From positions 1-64,000 of the forward strand of contig NZ_JAECRZ010000006.1 of NCBI RefSeq assembly GCF_016019955.1: 64,000 nucleotides of DNA, written 5' to 3'. Origin of the DNA: Thiosulfatihalobacter marinus (GTDB lineage Bacteria; Pseudomonadota; Alphaproteobacteria; Rhodobacterales; Rhodobacteraceae). The position numbers were made by a program, and so were the translations under genes. The first letter of the stretch is position 1. Every line of letters begins with the position of its first letter. Below, piece by piece: positions 1-8,124 of this stretch. Below the pieces are notes generated by a model. The model was given only the letters and a program-made list of their open reading frames with translations. It was not told the origin of the DNA and searched no databases.

Positions 1-123
1 CGTTTCGCCATCTCGTATCCCTCCAAAAAGTTCGGGATACACCTTAGCTAACTGTCCGGATTTCCGGGACCACTTCAGACAATCGGAGATTTTGCGGATC
101 AGGAACTGGACTCGGGGCACCAG

Positions 124-429
124 ATGGACCCCGGCCTTGATTGGGTCATCGTCGGCGGCGAGAGCGGCAAGCGCGCGCGCCCTATGCATCCTGACTGGGC
201 GCGCGGCCTGCGGGATCAGTGTGCCGCCGCTGGGGTGGCGTTTTTCTTCAAGCAATGGGGTCAATACGCGCCTTGGGACGACGACAACTGGTCTCTGCCT
301 GATGGATACGACGATGTTGTTTGCCATGAACGCGCATACAGGATGGGCGGTGTGGATTTTCTCAATGTCGGCAAGAAAGTCGCCGGTCGCCTGCTGGATG
401 GCCGGGAATGGAGCGAGGTGCCGGGATGA
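124..429 (+). pseudogene. 3' fragment of phage Gp37/Gp68-type (DUF5131) gene
   Basis: The 101 readable codons match the C-terminal part of the phage Gp37/Gp68 (DUF5131) family: GLDWVIVGGESG, RPMHPDW, LRDQCAAAGVAFFFKQWG. Family members are usually well over 200 residues and carry a longer N-terminal part that is absent here. The same frame is closed upstream by TAA at 49-51, and the codons between that stop and 124 do not resemble the family, so the gene appears cut rather than merely started late. The stop codon overlaps the ATG of the next small gene (ATGA), as in compact phage operons. The biochemical role of the family is not established; it is common in prophages and integrative elements. 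Confidence 0.7.
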
Positions 430-626
430 CCGAAGCCTACGCTCCCGACCCATTTGAGGGACTGGACCGCAAGGAGCGCCGCCGATTGGAGGTCGGAATA
501 GATCGCGTGGTCGAAAAGGTCACGTCAAACGTGATCGTCCGCAAGTCGCCAAAGCACCTTCTGCGCGAGGTCTACATGGCGGGGCTATATCATGGGAGCC
601 AAGCGGGGGAGGGGTGGCCGGAATGA
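426..626 (+). CDS. Small hypothetical protein of the integrated element
   Basis: A 66-residue protein starting at the ATG that overlaps the stop of the Gp37/Gp68-type fragment, and ending in an ATGA overlap with the excisionase-like gene. It is highly charged (KERRRLEVGIDRVVEK) with no membrane segment, signal peptide or cysteine motif. The two 4-base overlaps indicate it was translated as part of a coupled element operon. I do not recognise the family; small charged proteins in this position of Rhodobacterales prophages are usually uncharacterised. Confidence 0.55.
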   Translation: MTEAYAPDPFEGLDRKERRRLEVGIDRVVEKVTSNVIVRKSPKHLLREVYMAGLYHGSQAGEGWPE

Positions 627-916
627 CAGCCGCACCCCGCCCATACACGCCCGACCAGCTGGCCGACCGCTGGGGTTGCTCTGGCGAGACAATCCGCGCC
701 ATGATCCGACGTGGCGACCTGCATGCTTTTCGAGTCGGTGGCCGGTTGCTGCGCATTGCTCAGGAAACAGTGGAGGCATACGAATGCGGGACTATCGAAT
801 CGGACGCCTCAAGGGACGCTTCGTCGTCATGTGGAACGAGGACGACGGACGCCGCCGCCGTTACCGTCTTGCGGCACACTCGCCAAAGGAAGCTGAGCGA
901 GAAGCCCGCGACCTGA
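623..916 (+). CDS. Excisionase-like helix-turn-helix protein
   Basis: A 97-residue protein whose first half, YTPDQLADRWGCSGETIRAM then IRRGDLHAFRVGGRLLRI, is a textbook MerR/excisionase-type winged helix-turn-helix (AlpA/Xis-like). Such proteins bend DNA at the attachment site to steer the integrase toward excision. ATG 623 is preceded by a strong GGGGGAGGGG stretch and overlaps the upstream stop. The C-terminal half (after about residue 52) is low-complexity and overlaps the integrase start by more than 130 bases in another frame, so the functional protein may be essentially the HTH. Immediately upstream of the integrase, as expected for a recombination directionality factor. Confidence 0.7.
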   Translation: MTAAPRPYTPDQLADRWGCSGETIRAMIRRGDLHAFRVGGRLLRIAQETVEAYECGTIESDASRDASSSCGTRTTDAAAVTVLRHTRQRKLSEKPAT

Positions 917-1774
917 TCTTGCGCATCTCCGCGCCGCCTGCGGGAATGACCGTGGCGCAAATATGGGAAGCGTATCAGGAGGAAATGAGCGGACGCCGCC
1001 AAGCCGCCAAGCTGGCGCAGACCGGCAAGAACGTACTGCCGGAATTCGGCCACCTCGCTGCCGCGCAGATCACCAAGGACGATTGCCGCGCCTACGTCGA
1101 CCAGCGCCGCAGTCAGGGGCGCAAGGACGCGACCATCCGCACCGAACTGGGGTGCCTGCGCGCAGCGCTACTGTGGGCGCACAAGGCCGACCTGATCCAC
1201 AAGGCTCCGTACATAGAGCGCCCCCCAGCCCCGCCACCGCGCGACCGCCACCTATCCCGCTCCGAAGTGTCCGCGCTCCTGGCATCCGCAATCGACCCAC
1301 ACATTCGCCTTGCAATGCTGTTGATGCTGACCACGGCAGGCCGATCCGGCGCCATCCTCGAATTGACGTGGGACCGGGTGGACCTCGACCGGCGCATTAT
1401 CAAACTGGCGACGAATGACATAGGCCCGAAGAAGGGCCGCGCTACAGGAGGCGCAGCGGGCCGCGCTGAGCCGCTATGTGGTGGAGTGGGGCGGGCGCCG
1501 GGTAAAGTCGATCAAGACAGGCTTCAATGCCGCCGTGAAGCGCGCTGGAATCGCTCACTGCACCCCGCATGATCTGCGTCGCACAGCAGGCCGGTTCATG
1601 GCCGAAGCCGGAGTGCCGATAGAGGAAATCGCCCAGTATCTCGGGCACACGAACCCCAGCGTGACCCGCTCGACCTATGGTCAATTCAGCCCAGATTATC
1701 TGCGCCATGCAGCAGGTTCGCTTGAGTTCAACGAGCCGGTTTCGGTTCAACGAACCAGAAAGAAAACCCCATGA
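784..1774 (+). pseudogene. Tyrosine-type integrase, broken by an internal deletion/frameshift
   Basis: Phage-type tyrosine recombinase that would have integrated the element at the adjacent tRNA-Arg. From ATG 784 the frame carries the N-terminal DNA-binding and core-binding parts and the first catalytic arginine (TAGRSGAILELTW). Near 1430-1445 the reading shifts by one frame; from about 1442 the second frame carries HDLRRTAGRF, YLGHTNPSVT and the nucleophile context RSTYGQF, ending at 1774. About a dozen residues usually found between KKGRAT and AALQEAQ are missing, so this looks like a short deletion and not a single-base error. Neither fragment alone has the full Arg/His/Arg/His/Tyr set, so the enzyme should be inactive. 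Confidence 0.85.
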
Positions 1775-1806
1775 AAAACGCAAGTAATTGTTTTTGTGTG
1801 GTTATT

Positions 1807-1883
1807 TGGCGACCCCGGCAGGATTCGAACCTGCAACCTGCCCCTTAGGAGGGGGCTGCTCTATCCAGTTGAGCCACGGGGCC
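1807..1883 (-). tRNA. tRNA-Arg (anticodon CCT), element integration target
   Basis: Read on the minus strand, 77 nt fold into a standard cloverleaf: acceptor GGCCCCG pairs with CGGGGTC (one G-U pair), the D stem is GCTC/GAGC, the anticodon stem GCCCC/GGGGC encloses the loop CTCCTAA (anticodon CCT, arginine AGG), and the T arm is GCAGG-TTCGAAT-CCTGC. CCA is encoded (complement of 1807-1809). The broken integrase gene ends 33 bases from the tRNA 3' end, the usual position of an integrase relative to its attachment site; the distal att copy would lie left of the window. Confidence 0.97.
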
Positions 1884-1982
1884 GTGCGGGATCGGTTTTA
1901 GACAGCATCTGCGAGATTGTCATGCCCGATCCGAAAAAAAATCCGATCGCGTGGCGGCGTCTGCGCGCTTGAACCTGCATCC

Positions 1983-1998
1983 ATGTTCGCGATAACAT
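1983..1998. promoter_or_regulatory. Candidate LacI/GntR-family operator
   Basis: ATGTTCGCGATAACAT is a near-palindrome with the central CG step typical of LacI-family operators; the half-sites ATGTTCGC and ATGTTATC agree at 6 of 8 bases. It resembles gluconate GntR-type sites and lies 30 bases upstream of the regulator's TTG start, suggesting autoregulation. Found by eye only. Confidence 0.45.
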
Positions 1999-2028
1999 CG
2001 GGGCAGGGATTTTTTCGGGGACATTCTC

Positions 2029-3045
2029 TTGGCCAATGACAACCGCTCTTTGACGCTGCGCGATGTATCCGAGGCTTCCGGCGTGTCCGAAATGACCGTC
2101 AGCCGCGTGCTGCGCAACCGCGGCGACGTTTCCGATGCCACCCGCGCCCGCGTGCTCAAGGCCGCGAAGGATCTGGGATATGTGCCCAACAAGATCGCCG
2201 GCGCGCTGGCCAGCCAGCGGGTGAACCTTGTGGCGGTGATCATTCCATCCCTGTCCAACATGGTTTTCCCCGAAGTGCTTTCGGGTATCAGCCAGACCCT
2301 GGAGGACACCGATTTGCAACCGGTGGTGGGCGTCACGGACTACCTGCCGGAAAAGGAAGAAAAAGTTCTTTATGAGATGCTGTCGTGGCGCCCTTCTGGC
2401 GTGATCATCGCCGGGCTGGAACATACCGATGCCGCGCGGGCCATGCTGAACGCAAGCGGCATTCCCGTGGTCGAGATCATGGACACCGACGGAGAGCCGG
2501 TTGACGCCATGGTCGGGATCTCGCACCGCCGTGCCGGGCATGAAATGGCCTCGGCCATCCTCAGCGCCGGGTATCGGCGGATCGCGTTTCTGGGCACCAA
2601 GATGCCGCTGGACCACCGGGCGCGCAAACGGTTTGAAGGTTTTACCGAAACCCTGGCCAAGGGCGGAGTGGAAGTATGCGAACGCGAATTCTATTCCGGC
2701 GGCTCCGCGCTTGCGAAGGGGCGCGAGATGACCCGCGCGGTGCTGGACCGGTCGCCGGATATCGATTTTATCTATTACTCCAATGACATGATCGGCGCCG
2801 GCGGGCTGTTGTACCTGCTTGAACAGGGTGTCGATATTCCCGGCCAGATCGGGCTTGCCGGTTTCAACGGGGTCGAGCTGTTGCAGGGTCTTCCGCGCCA
2901 GCTGGCCACGATGGATGCCTGCCGCCGCGAGATCGGCTGCCGGGCAGCCGGGATCATTGCCGCCCGCGTTGCTGGCGAGACACCGGAGGCAACCGTGGCG
3001 TTGACCCCGACGATCAGCTTTGGAGATACGCTGCGGCGCGGCTAG
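2029..3045 (+). CDS. LacI-family transcriptional regulator (GntR-like subgroup)
   Basis: A 338-residue repressor-type regulator. Residues 8-28 form the N-terminal helix-turn-helix (LTLRDVSEASGVSEMTVSRV), followed by the hinge (NKIAGALAS) and a periplasmic-binding-protein-like sugar-sensing domain of full length. The stretch IIPSLSNMVFPEVLSGI is typical of the gluconate-repressor (GntR/IdnR) subgroup. Translation is taken from TTG 2029, because the nearby ATG at 2036 is out of frame and no other in-frame start precedes the HTH. No sugar-uptake or Entner-Doudoroff genes are adjacent, so the regulon must be elsewhere and the ligand cannot be assigned. It is transcribed away from the tRNA and converges on the next gene. 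Confidence 0.88.
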   Translation: MANDNRSLTLRDVSEASGVSEMTVSRVLRNRGDVSDATRARVLKAAKDLGYVPNKIAGALASQRVNLVAVIIPSLSNMVFPEVLSGISQTLEDTDLQPVVGVTDYLPEKEEKVLYEMLSWRPSGVIIAGLEHTDAARAMLNASGIPVVEIMDTDGEPVDAMVGISHRRAGHEMASAILSAGYRRIAFLGTKMPLDHRARKRFEGFTETLAKGGVEVCEREFYSGGSALAKGREMTRAVLDRSPDIDFIYYSNDMIGAGGLLYLLEQGVDIPGQIGLAGFNGVELLQGLPRQLATMDACRREIGCRAAGIIAARVAGETPEATVALTPTISFGDTLRRG

Positions 3046-3051
3046 GCCGGC

Positions 3052-3978
3052 TCAGCCCTTGCGATCATACTTGGCGATCCGGTCTTCGGCAGCCCGCAGC
3101 GCCTTGCGGAAATGCGGCCCGCGACGACGCGCAAGCACGGCCCTGCAATAACGTGCCAGCAGCCGAGGGCGATTCAGCTTTTCCAGCGTTTGCAGCATCT
3201 CTTTCTGATAGCGTGGCGTATCGCGCCGCCGCCGCAGCAACGTATAAAAGTCCGACGCCGTCATCGTGCCCGCCACACAGCCCTCGATCACCGGCTTCAA
3301 CACCCCCATCTGCAACCACAAGGATGCGATCCGGTGCCCCATGAAACGGCAGCGGTACTTGTGCAGGTTGACCCCGCGAAACAGCGACGCATGCATGGCG
3401 TCCAGCGGCGCGCGCGGGTCATAAAACAGGTGCACCGCCCCGGCGCCCGCAACCATGTCGGGCGCATAGCCGTAGCGATCCGAATAATCGCGCCGCCACG
3501 CCTTGCGATAACGGGTTTCCCAGGGGGCCACCTCGCGATCCAGCGTGGCCTGCGGCGAGATGCAGATCACCGTGGCGCCCGGCGCCGCCGAAGAAAATAC
3601 GGCGGCCGCATAGGCCCCCATCGACGCGCCATAAAAGATCACCTTGTCAAACCGCGCAAAGAACCCTTCTTCGCGCAAACGGTCAAAGAAATCATGCACA
3701 TGACCATCGCGATACCAGGTCCAGTCATGTGCCATGAGGCCCAGCATCGACCAGCCGCGCGAGGTGACGAAATCGTAACCCCACGGCATCCGGTCTTGTG
3801 CATTCCCATATACGTGATCCAGATTTTCAAAGGTCACGATCAGGGTTTTGCCGCGCTCGACAAACAGCGCCGTATGCTGATCCCCCAAGGCTTCGTAAAA
3901 TCCCTGTTCGGCGCCGATCTTTTGCAGATTGGCCTGCCACTCTGTCTGGGTCTGCCCTGCCGCGTCCTTCATGCTCAT
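3052..3978 (-). CDS. Alpha/beta-hydrolase-like protein of the glycan cluster
   Basis: A 308-residue soluble protein with the nucleophile-elbow signature VIFYGASMGAYAAAVF (Ser119), the only clear motif. The rest (for example VICISPQATLD, and a basic C-terminal tail) is consistent with an alpha/beta-hydrolase fold, but I cannot identify the complete Ser-Asp-His triad with certainty. Its ATG overlaps the stop of the sulfotransferase gene (ATGA at 3975-3978), so the two are translationally coupled. Context suggests a role in processing or transferring a group onto a sulfated or glycosylated surface polymer. Homologues may carry unrelated database names; the sequence does not support a redox function. 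Confidence 0.6.
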   Translation of the reverse strand: MSMKDAAGQTQTEWQANLQKIGAEQGFYEALGDQHTALFVERGKTLIVTFENLDHVYGNAQDRMPWGYDFVTSRGWSMLGLMAHDWTWYRDGHVHDFFDRLREEGFFARFDKVIFYGASMGAYAAAVFSSAAPGATVICISPQATLDREVAPWETRYRKAWRRDYSDRYGYAPDMVAGAGAVHLFYDPRAPLDAMHASLFRGVNLHKYRCRFMGHRIASLWLQMGVLKPVIEGCVAGTMTASDFYTLLRRRRDTPRYQKEMLQTLEKLNRPRLLARYCRAVLARRRGPHFRKALRAAEDRIAKYDRKG

Positions 3979-4736
3979 GCCGCCTCTGCCAGCTTCTGGC
4001 GCACGTCTTCATACATCTCGAAATCCGGACCGAAGGCGGCCTCGATATTGCGCCGGTCGGTGGCCGTCATGCCTTCGATCAGCTCGGCGCTTCTGGATTT
4101 GTGACCCAGCGAGGCGCGGGTGTCCTGCACCTCGGGATGCGCGACGTTGAAAACCCGCCGCACGATCCGGGACAACGCGCCACCAAGATCGGCCATGTCG
4201 CCGACAAAATCATAGCTGATGAAATCATAAGAGATCTCCAGCCGCTGGCTGCGCCAGTGCCGGTCCAGATCCCGTGCGGCCGGATCCTGTGCCATGATGT
4301 CCAGGAATTCCGACAAGGTCAGGTCACTGTCAGCGGGGCGTTTGAGATAACGCATCAGCCGGGTTTTCTGCTTTTCGCCCTTCACGATCTTGTCGGCAAA
4401 GGATGACACGGTGCGCGCCACCGGTTCGCGCACAATGGTAAAGCGGTACACCTGCTTGTCGGCCAGCGCCTCCATCACGCGGGGCATGGACAACCCCCGC
4501 GGCCCGGTCAGCAAAAGCGTATTGGGCGGCGTGTGGACCGATCCCATGTCGATACTGTCCGTGGTTTCCCCCTTTTGCTGCAACAGGTTGGCCATCAGCG
4601 TGGCCAGCACCGTGGTACATGCCGCCTTGTGGTTCTTCATGTACAAAAACGGCGTGCCAAAAACCGGGATGTTCACCAGTTGCAGAAAATGGCGCTGGTG
4701 CGGATAATTGTCCAGGATGCGGGGCCGATACTCCAT
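3975..4736 (-). CDS. Sulfotransferase family 2 protein
   Basis: A 253-residue PAPS-dependent sulfotransferase of the carbohydrate (family 2, PF03567) type. Residues 33-43 (MKNHKAACTTV) form the 5'-phosphosulfate-binding loop and residues 99-113 (FTIVREPVARTVSSF) the 3'-phosphate-binding motif. Bacterial members add sulfate to cell-surface polysaccharides or glycolipids. No signal peptide or membrane anchor is visible, so it should act in the cytoplasm. The start codon lies two bases from the stop of the upstream glycosyltransferase and the end overlaps the hydrolase-like gene, so glycosyl transfer and sulfation are probably co-expressed. Confidence 0.85.
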   Translation of the reverse strand: MEYRPRILDNYPHQRHFLQLVNIPVFGTPFLYMKNHKAACTTVLATLMANLLQQKGETTDSIDMGSVHTPPNTLLLTGPRGLSMPRVMEALADKQVYRFTIVREPVARTVSSFADKIVKGEKQKTRLMRYLKRPADSDLTLSEFLDIMAQDPAARDLDRHWRSQRLEISYDFISYDFVGDMADLGGALSRIVRRVFNVAHPEVQDTRASLGHKSRSAELIEGMTATDRRNIEAAFGPDFEMYEDVRQKLAEAA

Positions 4737-4737
4737 C

Positions 4738-5742
4738 TCAGCCCTCGCGAAACAGGCGGGGGGCCGCCGCGATCAACTTGTCCCGACACTCTTTGATGAA
4801 CCCTTTTTCCACAAGGTAATCGCGCGAAATCTTGGTGATCGACGCCTCCCCTTTCAGCGATTCAATGGCGATCTTTGCCTGAAACTCGGGGTCATCCACC
4901 GGCGCCTTGTTGTTGACCACGCGCGCCGGGATCGGCGCCGCGTCAGGATCGATGCCGTGCTTGAGCATCACCTCGTGCAGGAACGATCCGCGCCGGGGAC
5001 GGTTGTTTTCCTTTTCCTGAAGCCGCGGTTTCATCCGGCGCGCCCAGAAATGCACGCCCCTGGTGTCTTCGGTGAACCAGTCATTCATGTCGAACTTGCT
5101 CTGGAACATCTTGTTCCTGTCCCTGAAGCTGACGGGGTAAAACGCCTCGACCGGCTCGGCATACTTGATCTCGCCCGATTGCCTGAGGAAATACGTCACC
5201 GCCGCCGGGCCGGTGAATCCCCAGTTCTGCGCCGTCATATGCACCGGGTTCCCGGCGTCTTTCTCGGCCTGCAACTCTTTCTGCTGCCAGGGGCGCAGCC
5301 ATGGGCCGATGGCATATTCATCCTCGAAAAACGCCAGCATCGCGTTCAGCGCGCCCGAGGTTTTCGGCAAGCCAAGCACCGCATTGCAGACCAGATCGTC
5401 CTTTTCCCAGCCAAACACCGATTTTCGGGAAAAATTGAACGGGCGGTAACAGTAAATATCCGCGTCCACCCAGATCTTGTCAGTCTTCCTGAGCAGGTTC
5501 AGGCGCCACAGGTCGGCATGAATCGCCGGGCTGCCGGTGCGAACATGGCGGTACATCGGATCACCCGGAAATATCTCGGCCGCATCGGCGGTGTGCACGC
5601 CTTCGGGCACGTTGGGAATTTCCTCATAGCTGTACAGCGTCGTGTGATGGCCCGCGTCGGCAAAGCTTTTCAGGCAAAGCTGTTCCAGCCAGCTCAGCTG
5701 TCCGCCGATCCACAGCGATGCAATCTCGGGGAGTTTGGCCAT
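4738..5742 (-). CDS. DXD-type glycosyltransferase (GT32-like)
   Basis: A 334-residue glycosyltransferase. Residues 91-100 (WVDADIYCYR) hold the metal/nucleotide-sugar-binding DAD motif, with ADLWRLNLL about 15 residues before it, a combination typical of the GT32/Gb3-synthase-like superfamily. WGFTGPAAVTYFL is a plausible acceptor-site segment. I start at ATG 5742 (MAKLPEIASLW), where the conserved domain begins. A TTG 72 bases upstream would add a hydrophilic leader that looks non-homologous. No membrane segments. It precedes and nearly abuts the sulfotransferase gene, suggesting it builds the residue that is sulfated. Confidence 0.75.
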   Translation of the reverse strand: MAKLPEIASLWIGGQLSWLEQLCLKSFADAGHHTTLYSYEEIPNVPEGVHTADAAEIFPGDPMYRHVRTGSPAIHADLWRLNLLRKTDKIWVDADIYCYRPFNFSRKSVFGWEKDDLVCNAVLGLPKTSGALNAMLAFFEDEYAIGPWLRPWQQKELQAEKDAGNPVHMTAQNWGFTGPAAVTYFLRQSGEIKYAEPVEAFYPVSFRDRNKMFQSKFDMNDWFTEDTRGVHFWARRMKPRLQEKENNRPRRGSFLHEVMLKHGIDPDAAPIPARVVNNKAPVDDPEFQAKIAIESLKGEASITKISRDYLVEKGFIKECRDKLIAAAPRLFREG

Positions 5743-5831
5743 GTTGCCTGCCCTTTGTTCTTGATTTGAAAACAGTTTACCGGTTTGCGGGGGGTTTGTC
5801 TCTGAATTTTGCAACCAAACGCGGGGGGGGG

Positions 5832-8087
5832 TCAGTGCGCCGTTTCCTGCTTGTCCACGGTGAAAAAGAAATCATCCGGCAGGTCGCGTTCCACCACCCA
5901 GTCGGGGATCACCTCGGGACCGGCCAGAAACACGTTGGCCCCGAAATGCGGGTGCAGGCGTGCCAGCTTTTCCATGCGCGGTCCGGTCAGTTCGGCGTAG
6001 AAATTCGCGTAGTTGTCGGTCTCTCTCAACGCGTCGATCTTGGCCCGGTGCCGGTCCACGCTGAAGGCATGCGCCTCGGCAATCTCGGGGTCGGCCAAAA
6101 GCCGGTCCATCTCGGCCTGCATCATGGGGATCATGCGCTGGATCGACGTATCCTCATCCACGTTGTTGTTCATGCGGAACCAATAGGCCAGCCCCTGATC
6201 CCGATCGACATGGTTCACCCGCCCCCGGTCACGTTTGACCAAAAAGCTTTCGGCCGAGCGCACGGCATAGTGGTTGAGCTGCACCAGATCATAGCCCACC
6301 GTTTCGGTGGTCGAGCGCCAGGCATTGCGGTACATGTCCTTGGGCAAAGGTTGTCCAGAGCCGTTCACCCAATTGATTTCGTTCCATAATTGCGGGTTCA
6401 GCCCCTTGGGGCGATGCACGCCCAGCTTCTTGAACAGGCCGATATTGCGATACAGTGTCTTGAACCCCCAGGCCTGATGCGGCTTGCGCGTTATTTCATG
6501 GGCACAGCGCGTGAATTGGGCGATCAGCGGTTCGTCGGCATAGCCGTGCACATCCGAATTGCCGAACAAACGCCATGTACAGGAAATCAGGTTGGCATCG
6601 GGAACCGCGCCAAACAGCGCCCTGAGCGTGCCGTCGCCCACCTTGATGTTGATGAACTCATCCACGTCCATCGAAATCACCCAGTCGGCATCCCTGACCA
6701 CGGCTTCCTTTTCTCCGGCCTGCAAGGCCGCGTGCTGGGGTTTCAGGCCAGTGCCCTTGAACGGGTTCTCGCGATGCTGGACATAGCCCTTGTCCTGCAA
6801 CAGGCGCAGGAACGAGTCGGTGCCGTCATTGCAATCATTGGTGTAGACCAGCACATCCTTGACCCCGATGGCCCGGTGATAGGCCAGCCATTCAAGGATG
6901 AACGGGCCCTCGTTCTTCATGCAGGTGATGATCGTCACGTCATTGCTGTCGGGATCCACCCTGGGTTTGGGGATCTCGGGCATCCGCACCGGCTTGTGAT
7001 CAAACACGTTTTCGGCCAGCTCCAGCAGCGCAGGCTCTTCGATCAGCGCGGTCTTGGGGACGATTTTCGAAACCGTGTCGGTCGGGTGGCGCAGCCCCAT
7101 GCAACGATAGACTTGAACCCAGTCCTGAGGCCCCGGCGGCGCGCCGACAATCCGCACCAGCCGCCAGACCGTATTCGGCCCGGCCTTTTGCGGCGCCACG
7201 CACCAGCGTCGGCGCATCTTGGTGGCGTCGAACTGTACGCAGATATGATCGCCAAAGCCGGTTTCGTCATCATTGCGCACCCGCCAGGGATAACAATGCC
7301 GGCCCACAAGCGAAACCGTGCCCGACGGCGCGTTGACCGCCGCGTCAAAGGCGGTCTGCCCGGTGACGGTTTCCCCCCTGCGCGTGGTCAGCAGGTCGCA
7401 AATATCCAGCAGCGCCACGGCGCGGGCGCGGTCCAGAAACCGCCGCCGCATCATCTCGAATATCTGCAACTCGCCCAGCGGCGAATCCCAGGGAGAGGCA
7501 TCAGGTACGTCCATCCGGTCTTTGCCCGGCGCGTCGGGCGCGTTGAACGGGTGGTGTTCGGGCGGCAGATCATGCTGGCCCAGCGGCATGTCGCCATGCA
7601 CCAGAACCACCTGTTCCAGCCCCTTGATCTTCTTCACCCCGGCCTTCAGCCCTTCGGCAAAAGCCAGGGCATCATCCGGCCGCGCCCGATCCAGGATCAG
7701 CGCCGCCTGCATCCCGTGATGCCCGGCGTGATAGCGCAGCCAGTCCAGCGTGACCGCCAGCGTTTCGCCGTTGCGAATGGCAAGGGCCGTGTTCAGCCCG
7801 GCAAACAGGCCGGTCTCTTCGCTGGTGACAGCCAGGCGCTCGGTCTGGCCGCCAAGGCTCAGCACCGGGGCGTCGCCCGCATGGCTCAGATCGGCAATCA
7901 GCCCGTTGCCGACACTGCGCAGATTGTTCAGCTCGGTTCCCGCCCCCGCCGTGATCGCGGCGGGTGGTGTGCCGGTGGCGAAATAGGCCACGGCCTGCCC
8001 CTGGCCCACACCCACCACATCCAGAACCCGCAGGCCACCGATATCGCGATGCTGAAAGGAACGGCTTTGAAACTTGGCCTGGCCCAT
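5832..8087 (-). CDS. Large two-part glycosyltransferase (Glyco_tranf_2_4-type C-terminal domain)
   Basis: A 751-residue protein. The C-terminal half (from about residue 380, VTIITCMKNEGPFILEWLAY, with WVISMDVDEFINIK near 470 and LVQLNHYAVRS later) is a glycosyltransferase family 2-like domain of the Glyco_tranf_2_4 type, the same family as the next gene upstream. The N-terminal 370 residues are not recognised; they contain a partial WxxSPLGELQIFEMMRRR segment and probably form an accessory domain specific to this locus. ATG 8087 (MGQAKFQS) is chosen over a weak upstream start. It lies 38 bases downstream of its paralogue, so duplication plus fusion is a likely origin. Confidence 0.75.
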   Translation of the reverse strand: MGQAKFQSRSFQHRDIGGLRVLDVVGVGQGQAVAYFATGTPPAAITAGAGTELNNLRSVGNGLIADLSHAGDAPVLSLGGQTERLAVTSEETGLFAGLNTALAIRNGETLAVTLDWLRYHAGHHGMQAALILDRARPDDALAFAEGLKAGVKKIKGLEQVVLVHGDMPLGQHDLPPEHHPFNAPDAPGKDRMDVPDASPWDSPLGELQIFEMMRRRFLDRARAVALLDICDLLTTRRGETVTGQTAFDAAVNAPSGTVSLVGRHCYPWRVRNDDETGFGDHICVQFDATKMRRRWCVAPQKAGPNTVWRLVRIVGAPPGPQDWVQVYRCMGLRHPTDTVSKIVPKTALIEEPALLELAENVFDHKPVRMPEIPKPRVDPDSNDVTIITCMKNEGPFILEWLAYHRAIGVKDVLVYTNDCNDGTDSFLRLLQDKGYVQHRENPFKGTGLKPQHAALQAGEKEAVVRDADWVISMDVDEFINIKVGDGTLRALFGAVPDANLISCTWRLFGNSDVHGYADEPLIAQFTRCAHEITRKPHQAWGFKTLYRNIGLFKKLGVHRPKGLNPQLWNEINWVNGSGQPLPKDMYRNAWRSTTETVGYDLVQLNHYAVRSAESFLVKRDRGRVNHVDRDQGLAYWFRMNNNVDEDTSIQRMIPMMQAEMDRLLADPEIAEAHAFSVDRHRAKIDALRETDNYANFYAELTGPRMEKLARLHPHFGANVFLAGPEVIPDWVVERDLPDDFFFTVDKQETAH

Positions 8088-8124
8088 GCCGGTGCGACCC
8101 CTGCTCGAAATGTGTTTGCCCGGT

